Positions 49,901 to 58,219 of a stretch of DNA of 64,000 nucleotides are shown one piece after another. The stretch's first letter is position 1. The number at the start of each line of letters is the position of its first letter. This DNA is from Pempheris klunzingeri (Eukaryota > Chordata > Actinopteri > Acropomatiformes > Pempheridae): the NCBI RefSeq assembly GCF_042242105.1, contig NC_092016.1:6123501-6187500 (forward strand), read 5' to 3'. A program made the translations under genes and the position numbers. Below the pieces are notes generated by a model. It ran no database searches and had not been told where the DNA came from. It was given only the letters and a program-made list of their open reading frames with translations.

Positions 49901-50126
49901 CGAGCATCAGATCCGCCACCGCCAGGCTGACGATGAAGTAGTTGGTGGTGGTCTTCAGCGCCTTCTCCGTGAACACGCTCAGACACACCAGCAGGTTCCC
50001 GCAGATGATCACCACGATCAGCAGCACCCCGAACACCAGGGCCGGCAGGTTGTGTCTCTGCGCGGCCGCGTCCGGGGGCACCGCCGCCTCCACCGCCGCG
50101 GCCGCGCTCAGGTTGGCCGCCATCAC
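32340..50126 (-). CDS. drd4: Dopamine receptor D4, complete
   Basis: A Gi/o-coupled aminergic receptor in neuronal plasma membranes. Minus-strand coding exons 49866-50126, 41584-41696, 35714-36303 and 32340-32557 have GT-AG junctions and fitting phases and give 393 residues. Exon positions match the mammalian gene. Landmarks: N-glycosylation site NLS at 5; N1.50 at 44; D2.50 at 72; C3.25 at 100; amine-binding D3.32 at 107; DRF (124-126) in place of DRY, as in D4 receptors; TM5 serines in YSSVCSFF; W6.48 at 328 in CWTPFF; NPVIY at 365; C-terminal CC, a likely palmitoylation site. Loop 3 has a proline-rich [13 protein letters not shown] stretch instead of the human 16-residue VNTR. Two adjacent start ATGs exist; the second, at 50123, has the better context. 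The 8.2-, 5.3- and 3.2-kb introns hold many repeats. It is convergent with deaf1. Confidence 0.96.
32880..33400. repeat. Degenerate CTACC/CCAAC-rich simple repeat
   Basis: Loosely repeated CTACCTACCAAC and TTACCAACTTAC words over 500 bases in drd4 intron 3, too diverged for a fixed unit. Confidence 0.7.
33925..34025. repeat. Two-copy tandem duplication of about 50 bases
   Basis: ACAGACATCAGAAGTGGAGG with TGAGGCGTTCATG is followed by ACAGACATCAGAGGTGGCAG with TGAGGCGTTCAGG. The two copies are about 85% alike. Confidence 0.8.
34272..34526. mobile_element. Palindromic piggyBac-like MITE in drd4 intron 3
   Basis: The left arm starts at 34276 with CCCTAGAACATTAACGTCGG and runs about 85 bases to ACAGTTGTCAG. 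The right arm (about 34437-34522) is its near-perfect reverse complement, ending CTAGGG. The right flank is TTAA and the left flank CTAA, a one-base variant. Long inverted arms, CCC ends and TTAA targets indicate a piggyBac-related foldback element of 247 bases. It has no coding capacity. Confidence 0.8.
37971..38150. repeat. hAT-like dispersed repeat fragment
   Basis: CAGTGAAAGAAAGTAACTAA and TACATTTACTCAACTACTTT resemble the CAGTGGTGGAAAGTA start of a common fish hAT-type non-autonomous element. It lies in drd4 intron 2. Confidence 0.55.
38758..39165. repeat. Foldback repeat built on the TTAGCTTAGCTTAGCAT word
   Basis: The left arm contains ACTACAGCC, GTTAGCTTAGCTTAGCAT and AGCTAGCCTGGGTCTTACC (about 38813-38893). 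The right arm near 39055-39145 contains the same words as reverse complement (GCTAAGCTAAGCTAAC, TGTAGCTTCATA). Arms are about 80 bases with about 160 bases between. Related single-arm pieces occur near 32690-32770 and 62780-62965. Confidence 0.65.
40438..40454. repeat. Poly(A) tract
   Basis: A homopolymer run of about 17 A, perhaps the tail of a retroposed fragment. Confidence 0.7.
40875..41434. mobile_element. Non-autonomous DNA transposon, copy 3, long inverted arms, in drd4 intron 2
   Basis: CACCAGACTCCATTGACAAA with AACAGTAATTTTAC (40971-41003) is mirrored by GTAAAATTACTATTTTTGTA with AATGGAGTCTGGTGG (41181-41214). Outer parts, AAGATTCCTGCAGAGATAGA and AAAAGGATCTTACTTATTG, are also related in inverse. 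The right end GGACCAGGGTTAAATATACT resembles the right end of the 19.5-kb copy. Confidence 0.6.
41735..42935. mobile_element. hAT-like non-autonomous element, interrupted, in drd4 intron 1
   Basis: The left part contains TACTTTTACTTCACTTGAGT, CTTCTCCTCCACTTCTTTTC and AGAGGGAAATATTGTACTTT. The right end near 42840-42935 ends ...AAAGCTTCTTCCACCTGTG, whose reverse complement CACAGGTGGAAGAAGC fits the common CAGTGGTGGAA end. Between about 42150 and 42830 is an A-rich ATAAATG-dominated stretch that looks like a separate low-complexity insertion. Confidence 0.5.
43566..43940. repeat. Dispersed repeat start and A-rich low-complexity DNA
   Basis: AAAGGGACAGTTCACTGATT followed by AT-rich, ATACAAA-dominated sequence resembles a common fish repeat whose copies start AAAGGGATAGTTCA. 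Confidence 0.4.
43990..44360. repeat. Locus-enriched repeat family, copy A
   Basis: Contains TTAATGGGTTATCTGCGTGG followed by TTAAAGGGGTTTTAACGGGT and CAATCCACTGATTAATGGAT. Related words recur near 48.9, 49.6 and 51.0 kb. Confidence 0.6.
45862..45891. repeat. (GAATA)n microsatellite
   Basis: Six AGAAT pentamers. Confidence 0.95.
46917..46982. repeat. (CA)n(TA)n compound microsatellite
   Basis: About 23 CA units followed by about 9 TA units in drd4 intron 1. Confidence 0.97.
47805..47905. repeat. Dispersed fish repeat fragment
   Basis: GGCAGGAAAAACTCCCCTTT with AACGGGAAGAGACCTGGTA and AGAACCAGGCTCAGAGGTGG match a fragment I recognise from many fish genomes. Confidence 0.55.
48008..48130. 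repeat. hAT-like element end
   Basis: CAGTGGTGGAAAGTAACTCA followed by CTACATTCACTCAAGTACTG is the terminal consensus of the hAT-type family also seen near 17.1, 38.0, 41.7 and 51.1 kb. Confidence 0.65.
48600..48840 (+). mobile_element. LINE 3' end
   Basis: AACTTCCCCTTGTGGGACAA followed by TAAAGATCTGA is the typical 3' terminus of fish LINE elements. The preceding sequence is AT-rich with no readable protein. Confidence 0.5.
48890..49290. repeat. Locus-enriched repeat family, copy B
   Basis: TTTTAATGGGTTATCTGCAT with GGTTTGAAGGCTTTTTAGGG parallels the block at 44.0 kb. It ends AATTAATGGATTGGTG, related to the words near 44210. Confidence 0.6.
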
Positions 50127-50345
50127 CGCCGCGGCTCCTCCGCTCCGTCCCGGTCCGAGCCGCAGCAGCGCGGCCAGCGGGCTCTCATGAAGGCCGGGCC
50201 GGATTCTGGTCCACAGACTGTGGTTTCATCATGGTGTCACGGAGGCTCAGACTCTACCTTGGAGCTCCAGAGCGCTCCAGTGCGCACTTGACGCAAAGCA
50301 CTACGCGCAAACTAGATGGAAACAGGTGGAGTTTGGTCTTATTTG
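50127..50345 (-). promoter_or_regulatory. drd4: drd4 5' UTR and proximal promoter region
   Basis: GC-rich sequence immediately upstream of the drd4 start (minus strand), with GGAGCGGAGGAGCC-type purine/GC words and no TATA box in an obvious place. The transcription start is not visible. A poly(A) run of about 18 lies at 50450-50467. Confidence 0.35.
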
Positions 50346-50762
50346 CAAAGTAAAACACGCATTTACTCTGTTAACTCATAATTGTTAAACGGGTGCTGAT
50401 AAAGTTCCGTTTGTCCTCTTGAGAGAGAACATTTTGTGTCCTCAAGGTGAAAAAAAAAAAAAAAAAACTCACGGAAAACAGGCGCTGGAGTTGATCAAAA
50501 GCGCATTAAAATCCTCAGATTAGAAGAAAGTTGAAGAGGAAATCCATGTTTCTCCAGTTAAAAGCTCAGGCTGTGCAGTGAGGACCAGCGGGAGCGTGTC
50601 TGCTGTCAGACTGAGAGTGTTTACCTGCAGCCTGCTAAAGGCCACCGGGGCCAAATTAGCCGATTAAAGCCGCTTATCAGCTGCGCTTTACGGTGTCCTT
50701 CAGTACTTGAGCTCCTGCAGGAGACACAGTTTGTCCATCTGTCTGTCTGTGTGTTCATCTGC

Positions 50763-50766
<4 letters not shown>

Positions 50767-50835
<69 letters not shown>
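50767..50835. repeat. (GT)n(GA)n compound microsatellite
   Basis: About 13 GT units followed by GA-rich repeats to 50835. Confidence 0.96.
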
Positions 50836-50841
<6 letters not shown>

Positions 50842-50997
50842 GCGGCCGCTGCAAAAAATGTCTACAACTTTATTTGCCAGTTAATGGAAATTAAAGAGGA
50901 CAGTAAATGTTGTCAGAGAGAAGCAGTGAAATAAACAGTATATATATATAATAGGCCCATTTATAGCATAATGTAAGAACTGTATGTGCAAATACTA

Positions 50998-51420
50998 TGA
51001 ACCAAAACCCCCTAAATTTGTTCCCTTCAAATCCCTTTATTTCACATTAATTATAATATTTTAATTGGTTAAAAAAGTAATGAATTAATTTATTAGGATA
51101 CTTAAAAAGGGATTATCTATGCAGTTTAAGGAGTAGTAGTGGAGGAAGTACAGATCTTTAACTGAAGTAGAAAATACTCAAATTAAGTAAAAGTCCTCAT
51201 AATATACCTAAAGTACCAAAAGTAAAAGTATGCGTTATGTAATTCAGGTAAAACTTCAAGTATGCTTGTGCTATTTAGTTCATTTTTACCCATTCAAAAG
51301 CCCTTAAACTGTGCAAATGCATCAAAACTCCCATTCAACTAATGAACTGAGCTGGTTGAATTAATGAATAACAAATTAAGGGCTAATAGGTTTGGTGTGT
51401 TTTCAGTGATCAATATCATT
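50998..51420. repeat. Locus-enriched repeat family, copy C, with nested hAT-like fragment
   Basis: AAAGGGATTATCTATGCAGT lies left, and TTTACCCATTCAAAAGCCCT with TAAACTGTGCAAATGCATC lies right in opposite sense. Between them GTGGAGGAAGTACAGATCTT to AAAAGTAAAAGTATGC (51133-51235) looks like a nested hAT-type fragment. Confidence 0.5.
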
Positions 51421-52089
51421 AATTGGTATTGGATAAATATCAGTCATGGTATTTTGATGTATTGTTGTTGCATAGTTTCAGACATTTTAGTCACATTTAC
51501 CCAGAATTCAGCCTGACAAGATCCATTTTTGTCTGTGGGGTTTAAAGAGGTCAGTTTCAGGGTAAAAGTCTTGGGGAGGTTTGGAGGCTAAAACATGTTG
51601 GTGGGCCATTTTTTGCAGTGTAGAGTGAAGGACTGTGGGTTAAACTGAGCTAAGATCTGAAGGGGCAGAAGGCAGAGAGGAGGAATCCCCCCTCAGACAG
51701 CAAACTGCAGGGATCCTCTGCTGCTGTTTAGTCCCAACATCTGTATTTATCTAAATCAGGAGGACAGACTCACTTTGGTGAAGGCAGATTAGAGCCTGAG
51801 TGAAATTATAAACCATTTTCCTCTGTTGTAATTATAATATCAAACTCAATCACTGCACATACTTTATAAGAACACTGCAAACATATCAAAGAAAGTCTTA
51901 AAAATACACAACAGGTCAGTCAGAGGAGGCTTACCAGTTTTAAGTGATGCTAGCGTCCCCTAGAGGCTGCAGTCTTCATTACAGCCACAACACACACACA
52001 CACAATATGAACAACTAACACAAGTCATGAGCTTTTTGTCAATACCAAATATCTAATTGAGAAAGTGGTTGTTTACGTTTATAAAGTGT
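51421..52089. other. Intergenic, no gene seen
   Basis: Ordinary-looking AT-rich DNA upstream of drd4. Confidence 0.4.
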
Positions 52090-52847
52090 GGAGTAAATGA
52101 CCACCAAAGTGTTGCTATGTGGTTGCTGGTGTTTAAAAGTGACTTATAAGTAGCTGCTGGGAAGTTTAGGGTTACCAGGTGCTGCTGTGGGGTTGCCAAG
52201 GAGCTGCTACATGGTTGCTAAGGTATTACTAGTTACAAGGGTGTTTTAAGTGAACTTCACAGTGTGAACGGGTTGGTTGCCGTGGCGGTGACACGTGGCT
52301 AGGGTGGTTGCCGAGTTGTTGCTATGGTGTTAAAGTATGGCTAGGGTGGTTGTAGAATGGTTGCTATGGTGTTTATACACTGTTGGGGTGGTTGTAGAAT
52401 GGTTGCTATGGTGCTGATATGACTGGTGTTGTTATACTGTAGTGTTTGGCACATAGCTTTGGTAGTTGCTGAGTGGTTGCCATTTAATGTTGATCTATGA
52501 CTGGGGTGGTTGCTAAGTGGTTGCTATGGTGTTGAGACATGGTTGCGTTGGTTGCAGAGAGTTTGCTATGTTGTTGATTGCTGGTTAGGGGTTAGTAGCT
52601 CGGTGGACATTTTGGGGTGGTTGCTTCATTGTTATCAGGCGGCTGTTATAGTGTTGAAATACGAATGGGGTGGTTGCTAGGTGTTTTCTTGGTTGTTGAT
52701 AGATGGCTTGGGTGGTTGTCAAATGGTTGCTATGAGGTTTATATATGGCTTGTGTGGATGCAGACTGGTTGCTATGGTGGTTGCCGACTGGTTGCATGAG
52801 TGTTTGTACATGATTGAGGTGGTAGCAGAATGGTTGCTGTGCTATTG

Positions 52848-52892
<45 letters not shown>

Positions 52893-53285
52893 TAGGTTGG
52901 TTGCTAAGTGTTTTCTAAGGTGTTGATATATGGCTTTGGTGGTTGCCAAGGTGTTGATTAATGACAGGTGTAGTAGCTGTGTAGTTCCCTGAGCTTTGAG
53001 GTGGTTGGTAAGTGGTCTCTATGGTGTCAGTATATGGCTGGGGTGGTCATTGACTGGTTGCTTTGGTATTGATACATGGTTTGGGTGGTAGCTGAGCGGT
53101 TGTCATGGTGTTGATACTCAACTGGGGTGTTTGCCGAGTGGTTGCTAAGATGCTGATTACTGGCGAGGAGGTGGTAGCTCAGTGGAGATTTTGGGATTGT
53201 TTTCTCATTGTTATCAGGTGGTTGTGATGGTGTTGTGAGGTGGCTGTTGTTGCTTAGGTGCTACCATGTGGTCTCTTTGTGGTCT
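52090..53285. repeat. Degenerate GGTTGCTATGGTGTTGATA minisatellite
   Basis: More than 25 copies of GGTTGCTA-GTGGTTGCTATG and GTGTTGATA-ATGGCTGGGGTGG words follow one another over 1.2 kb, with a basic unit of about 20-22 bases often paired into about 42-62-base units. A TA run interrupts it at 52851-52889. Strand composition is strongly asymmetric, G/T on plus. Confidence 0.9.
52851..52889. repeat. (TA)n microsatellite inside the minisatellite
   Basis: About 19 TA units. Confidence 0.97.
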
Positions 53286-55310
53286 TTCTTGTTTTAGCAT
53301 CAAAGAATATAAAAATGGGGATGCTCCAGAAACAGATGGAGTTGGTTCACTGCAGAGAAAAATAATCAAGGTTTTAATTGTAATTTTGGAGTTCCTTTAG
53401 AGTCTCTTCTAGTTGCTAACAGGATGCTAAAAATAGTGCTCAGAGTGAGGGAGGTCACATTAAGTCCCTGAGGGAAACTGTACTGATCAGGCAGACAGAC
53501 TGCCGGTCTCCTCCGCTCTGTGCTTAATCTTGATAAGATGTATGAACGGGTTATGAACAAGTTTGTATGATTCAGATCCAGAGTGTTTGTCAGGACGTCA
53601 GAGCTCAGCTGCTGTTTTCACTCAGTCGGTCAGAAATCACCGCCGCCGGTCAGACTGAGCATCTGAACATCAGTCTGCCTCTCAGGAAACATGCGATCAA
53701 ATGACATGATGCCGTCACATGCAGTGTAGTGGGTTTTTTTCCATCACTGTCTTGGTGCAGACGTCTTCTTTAACTGGTTGAACTCCATATTTTTACACAC
53801 TAGAACTGGAGTAATATCTGATGAATTCAGTTCAGTTGTTGAAGGAAAATACTTTAATTCATTAAATCAGTGGAGCTGAGTTTCTGCTTCATAAGACCAA
53901 ATTGACATTTTTTGGATTTGAATTATTGATCGCACAGCAAAGTAAGTCTCACGTCCCAGTTTTGTCATCTTCCAAAATGTCCTTGGATCCAAAGAGCAGC
54001 TGTTTTTTGATACCTGAAGCTTAGTGAAGTAGCTTCCCTCAGCCAATCTTCTGTCATTTGCTCTCTGTATTGATTTTCTGCCTCTGTGGAAATTATTTTT
54101 CAGGGACCAAATAAAAGTTCTTCCTCTGAGTGTTGTTAGTGTGAGTGAGCTCTAACTTCAATGTGATTTCATTGTTTTTTTAATGAATAAAAATTTGATA
54201 AAATAGTCACAAATGGCAGATTTTCCACCACAATTCTGTGTTAAAACTGGATCACTGAGCCACATTTTTTTCCACCACGATTATTGTCAGTAAAAAAAAA
54301 GAAAAAATATGGTTCCTTCACAGTGTTGACTGCTTTCACGTGTTTCATCGCCATCGTTTTCCTACTGCTGCCGCTGACCTCCAGTTTGCTTCAGGATCCA
54401 ACAGATGCTTCAACATCCTCCTCCTCTTTCTCTTCCACTTCCTCCTCCTCCTCCTCCTCCTCCCCTCCATAGCATCCCTCCATCCTGACCTTCCTGCCTG
54501 TGGCTGGGAGCAGAGGGAGCAAAGAAAAGCTGCTGTTGGTCTCATGATATAATTCCTTTTTTTTCCCATCATCTACACGTAAGCAGCTGCACCGACTGTA
54601 ACTGGTCACTTTTAGCTCTTGAACCTGAACTTTAAGGAACCTTTTGCAGAAGGCTCCTCTTGTGTCTCCACTTTATTTTACATATTGGGACGTTTCAGAT
54701 ATATAAGGCGACAGCAGGGATGCCCCTCTTTATTTTTATGTCCTGTTTGTTTGGAGAGTGAAATCAGTGGTTGTAGACAGACAATGGATTTTCTATCAGG
54801 TTTACTCTGAGTCCAGTTCCCTGCTGAGACCGCCACTAGCTGGGCGGTAGTTGAATTATCATTGTGCTCCTTTATATTTTCACAACTTGTTTTGATGTCT
54901 TTAGTTTTTCTTGCTCTGTTTGGCTATGTGTTAAATGTCTTGATCTTTAATTTGAGTTTGGGGTTTTGAGGTCATGTAGTCTGCAGTGATCAGCTGATTG
55001 GTGGAGTCGGCCAAACCTCCAGGGATGGCAGAGCAGCGATGGACCCACCTCCTGTCTGCCTATGGAGACACCTCAGAAATACAACACAACTGCATTTATA
55101 ATTTTGTATTACAGTGTTGTTGCCACTTTCGTTGTAAGTTGAGCTGGATGTAGGGATATAGATCCCTATGCAGTGAGATAACATAGCAATTTAAAAAGTG
55201 AGACTTTCTGCGTTTACTGAGTGAGTGTAAAGTTAGCACAACCCATTTACAGCTACAATAGCCACATTTATGCAAAATACGCCACGTTGAAATAAAGGGT
55301 AATTTTCCTT
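53286..55310. other. Gene-poor spacer with exon-like segments
   Basis: Mostly AT-rich. An exon-like segment at 53295-53369 and a hydrophobic open segment at 54315-54471 are discussed as findings. A (TCC)n run is at 54417-54471. No confirmed gene was seen. Confidence 0.35.
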
Positions 55311-55314
55311 TAAT

Positions 55315-55440
55315 GCTATTGGACTCCCTGGTTCCCCCTCTAGGACCACTGAAACCTCCTGAAGGTCCCCGAAGACCTACTCAGGGAGCCCTGGACCACC
55401 TGAGGGACCACGGGGATCACCTCAAGGATAAGTGGAATCC
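55315..55440. repeat. Dispersed CTCAAGGACC-type degenerate repeat, cluster 1
   Basis: ACCTCCTGAAGGTCCCCGAA, ACCACCTGAGGGACCACGG and GATCACCTCAAGGATAAG share a unit of about 12-18 bases. Clusters 2 (55798-55925) and 3 (56485-57000) carry the same words. Confidence 0.65.
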
Positions 55441-55690
55441 CCTTATCTCACAGACCTCCGTCAGACCCACACTCCCTCTCGCTCCCTGCGGTCTTCATCA
55501 GAAGGTCTCCCGTCACGACCAGCCGTTAACCTCAGCACAACGGGGCCCAGGGCCTCCTCACATGCTGCACCCAAACGATGGATCTGCCTTCCCCCTCACA
55601 TCACAGAATTTAAAACTGCTCTTAAAACCCATCTTTTTAAACTAGACTACTCACTCCAGTTGCATCAAATGCTTCTTACTTTATACATAA
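55441..55690 (+). mobile_element. L2-like LINE 3' coding tail
   Basis: The translation PSRSLRSSSEGLPSRP, then SSHAAPKRWICLPPHI, then FKTALKTHLFKLDYS, is the familiar end of fish L2/CR1-type ORF2 proteins. It is truncated upstream and embedded between the CAAGGACC repeat clusters. Confidence 0.75.
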
Positions 55691-55797
55691 AGTACGTCTT
55701 CAAGTCATTACATTACATTCTTATTGTCTTTTGTGTTTTACTGCTGGTGCTTTGTTCATTCAGTTTTTTTGACTATGTTAATATTACTAATATCACA

Positions 55798-57000
55798 GAC
55801 AACATCCTCAAGGACACAAAGAACCTCTACAAGGACCACTGGGATCTCTTCCAGGACCAGCGTGACCTCCTCAAGGATAACTAGGACGTCCTCAGGGAAC
55901 CACTTACAGTACGAGGACAGGTAAGGGGGAAAAACCAGCGATGAAAACGTCCTCATCCTGAAGTGGCACACTGAAGTGTTCATTAACCACCTGAATTAGT
56001 TCATGAAGCTGCAAACAGAAACTTCCTGCAGGCAGCAGAAATGAGGTTCATTTTTTTCCAGGAGGTTCATTTTTATTGAAATTAAAGATGTGTTTGTGTT
56101 CAGGAGGCGGAGCTGAACAGGAGCCGACGATGGAGGCGTTCATCAGGAACCTCACGCAGGTTAATGAAAACAAAGTGTTTTCTGCTGTGGATCATTTACA
56201 GGATATGAGATATGTCAGAAACAGACGACCACAAAGGGGCTGTTACATTTCACTGAACATGTTTTAATTTGTGGCAGCAGAGATGAGACGGTGGCTCCTG
56301 ACGACATCAGCTCAGCATCCATCTGTTTTACATCCTCTGATGACTAAAACTGATCACATGAACCTGCTGGATTCTCTGGATACACTCTGTCTCAGGCTGT
56401 TGCTCTGATTGTACTTATTATCTATAAAATGTTCTCAAGCACACTTGGAGGTGTAATAAATCTGCAAAAAGAAGGAGTCCCTATGAGCTCCTCAAGGACC
56501 CTCTTGAGAAACCTCAAGTACACTCCGACCCTCATTAAAACAAATAATTAAAACACAATAATGAGAATATCAGTAAGACTTTTCAGACTTCAGTGAAAGG
56601 AAACAACGTTCATACAACACAGGAAGTAAATAACGTGCTTTTTTTTTGTTGGTCAAGATTTTTCTGCTGAGAGTTGCATTGTGGGATTCTAGACACCGTA
56701 CAACCTCCTGAACTACTCCTGTAACCTATTGGGAGGACGGTGGGAGCTCAAGGAGATCTCAAGGAAACCTGCAGCCCTGTCATTGACACCTGGAGACTTC
56801 TCAAGGACCTCTATAACCTCCCAAAGAATCATTAGTCACTTCAAGGACCCCAAGAACTACCTCAAGGACCTCTGCAGCAGGGAGGATTACAGGGGAAAAC
56901 AGCTGGAGTCTCTTCAAGGTCACCTGGAGCCTCCTCAAGGGCTCCTTGAACATCAGAGAGGATCAAGGGAAAGCTCAAGGACCCCTGGAACATTTTTAAA
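55798..57000. repeat. Dispersed CTCAAGGACC-type degenerate repeat, clusters 2 and 3
   Basis: Repeated words such as CCTCAAGGACACAAAGAACC, CCTCAAGGATAACTAGGACG, CTTCAAGGACCCCAAGAACT and CTACCTCAAGGACCTCTGC are spread at roughly 12-15-base periodicity in two clusters (55798-55925 and about 56485-57000), separated by unrelated sequence. Confidence 0.6.
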
Positions 57001-58219
57001 TACAACCACCGTAGACGGATGATTAAATTAGCGCTCTGTTCTTTAATATTAACGACCTTTTCTGAGTGTTTGTGCCCTTTTACTGACTGAAGTTATCTGC
57101 TGCCACCTGCTGACCATATTTAAAGATCACAGCAATAGAAACATACCACACATATGATGGCTGCATTTCCCCTTTATGCATCAGATCTATTTTGAATAAA
57201 CAGAAATGTAAATGTAGTAGCCTAAATGTAATCACTGACAGTTGATTAAATTAATTTAGTGATGCCTTTCATTTGTGTCTGTCTTCGTCTTTAAATCGTC
57301 TTGTTTTTTCAGTCGCTTATCTGAAGTCTGTGAAGCTGGAGAAGGAAAGCTACATTTATTCAATATTGAGGTGCACACTCTCCAGTACACAACAAATGAA
57401 ACTGAAACACCCGAAGTTTGTATTTGAACCACAATGTAAAAGAGACTGGAACACAAGGTTGAAAGCCTGACAGAGATAGTTTAACTAATTCTGGTCTGAG
57501 CCACAGCCGAGGCGGTCTAAAACTAAGTACAGACAATAAACAAACATAAAGATGCAAGTCGGCACACAGAAACTAAACTAACAAAACTAAAGAGGATGAA
57601 CAGCCTCTGCTCAGCGGTCCCAGTGTTAAGGGTCAAGGGTCAAACACAAGTGAAGAATTTACTAACTGTCTTCTCATCAACCAGATCACATTTCGGTGTA
57701 GTATCACAGTGAGGCTGTCTCGTACTGGACTGCAGTAGTTACACACACGCTGATTCATTCAGACTGATTTACATCACCGAATAAAAGGGCTAATCCTGTC
57801 TTTAAAAAACTGCTTTAGATCACTGACTGGCTCTTTAAGGCTTTTCTTTTTACTTGTAGTGTGTACTGCAGCTGCCCTTACAAAGTACAACCCTCTTGCT
57901 CACACATCCATCCATCTATAGTGTATAGCTACTGTTTTGACTCTTTTCTTTGTCTATTCATCTAGCTATTTTTTAATCCTGGAGCGGCATTGAAGGTAAG
58001 AGGGCAAAGCAAGAATGTCATTGTGCGGTGAAACTTTTTTCTGTACATACGACAATAAAACAATTGAATTGAATCAAATTTAATTGGAATTGAACTGAAC
58101 TGAATTCAGTTCATCTGTCTGTTCAAGCAGCTGTTTAACTGTGAGTCCGAGGATTTGGCAGCTTGTCTCGAAGACACACTGAAGTTTTTTGAGAGGTCAT
58201 GTGACGATGTACGATGTCA
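57001..58219. other. Intergenic, 3' flank of the nucleotidase-like gene
   Basis: No confirmed gene. An exon-like segment (57315-57369) is discussed as a finding. AATGTCATTGTGCGGTGAAA with CATACGACAATAAAAC near 58013-58065 resembles a LINE 3' end. Confidence 0.35.

Noticed and set aside
54391-54609. Glutamate-rich minus-strand open frame (EEEEEEVEEKEEE)
   Set aside because: It is produced by the TCC triplet run on the other strand.
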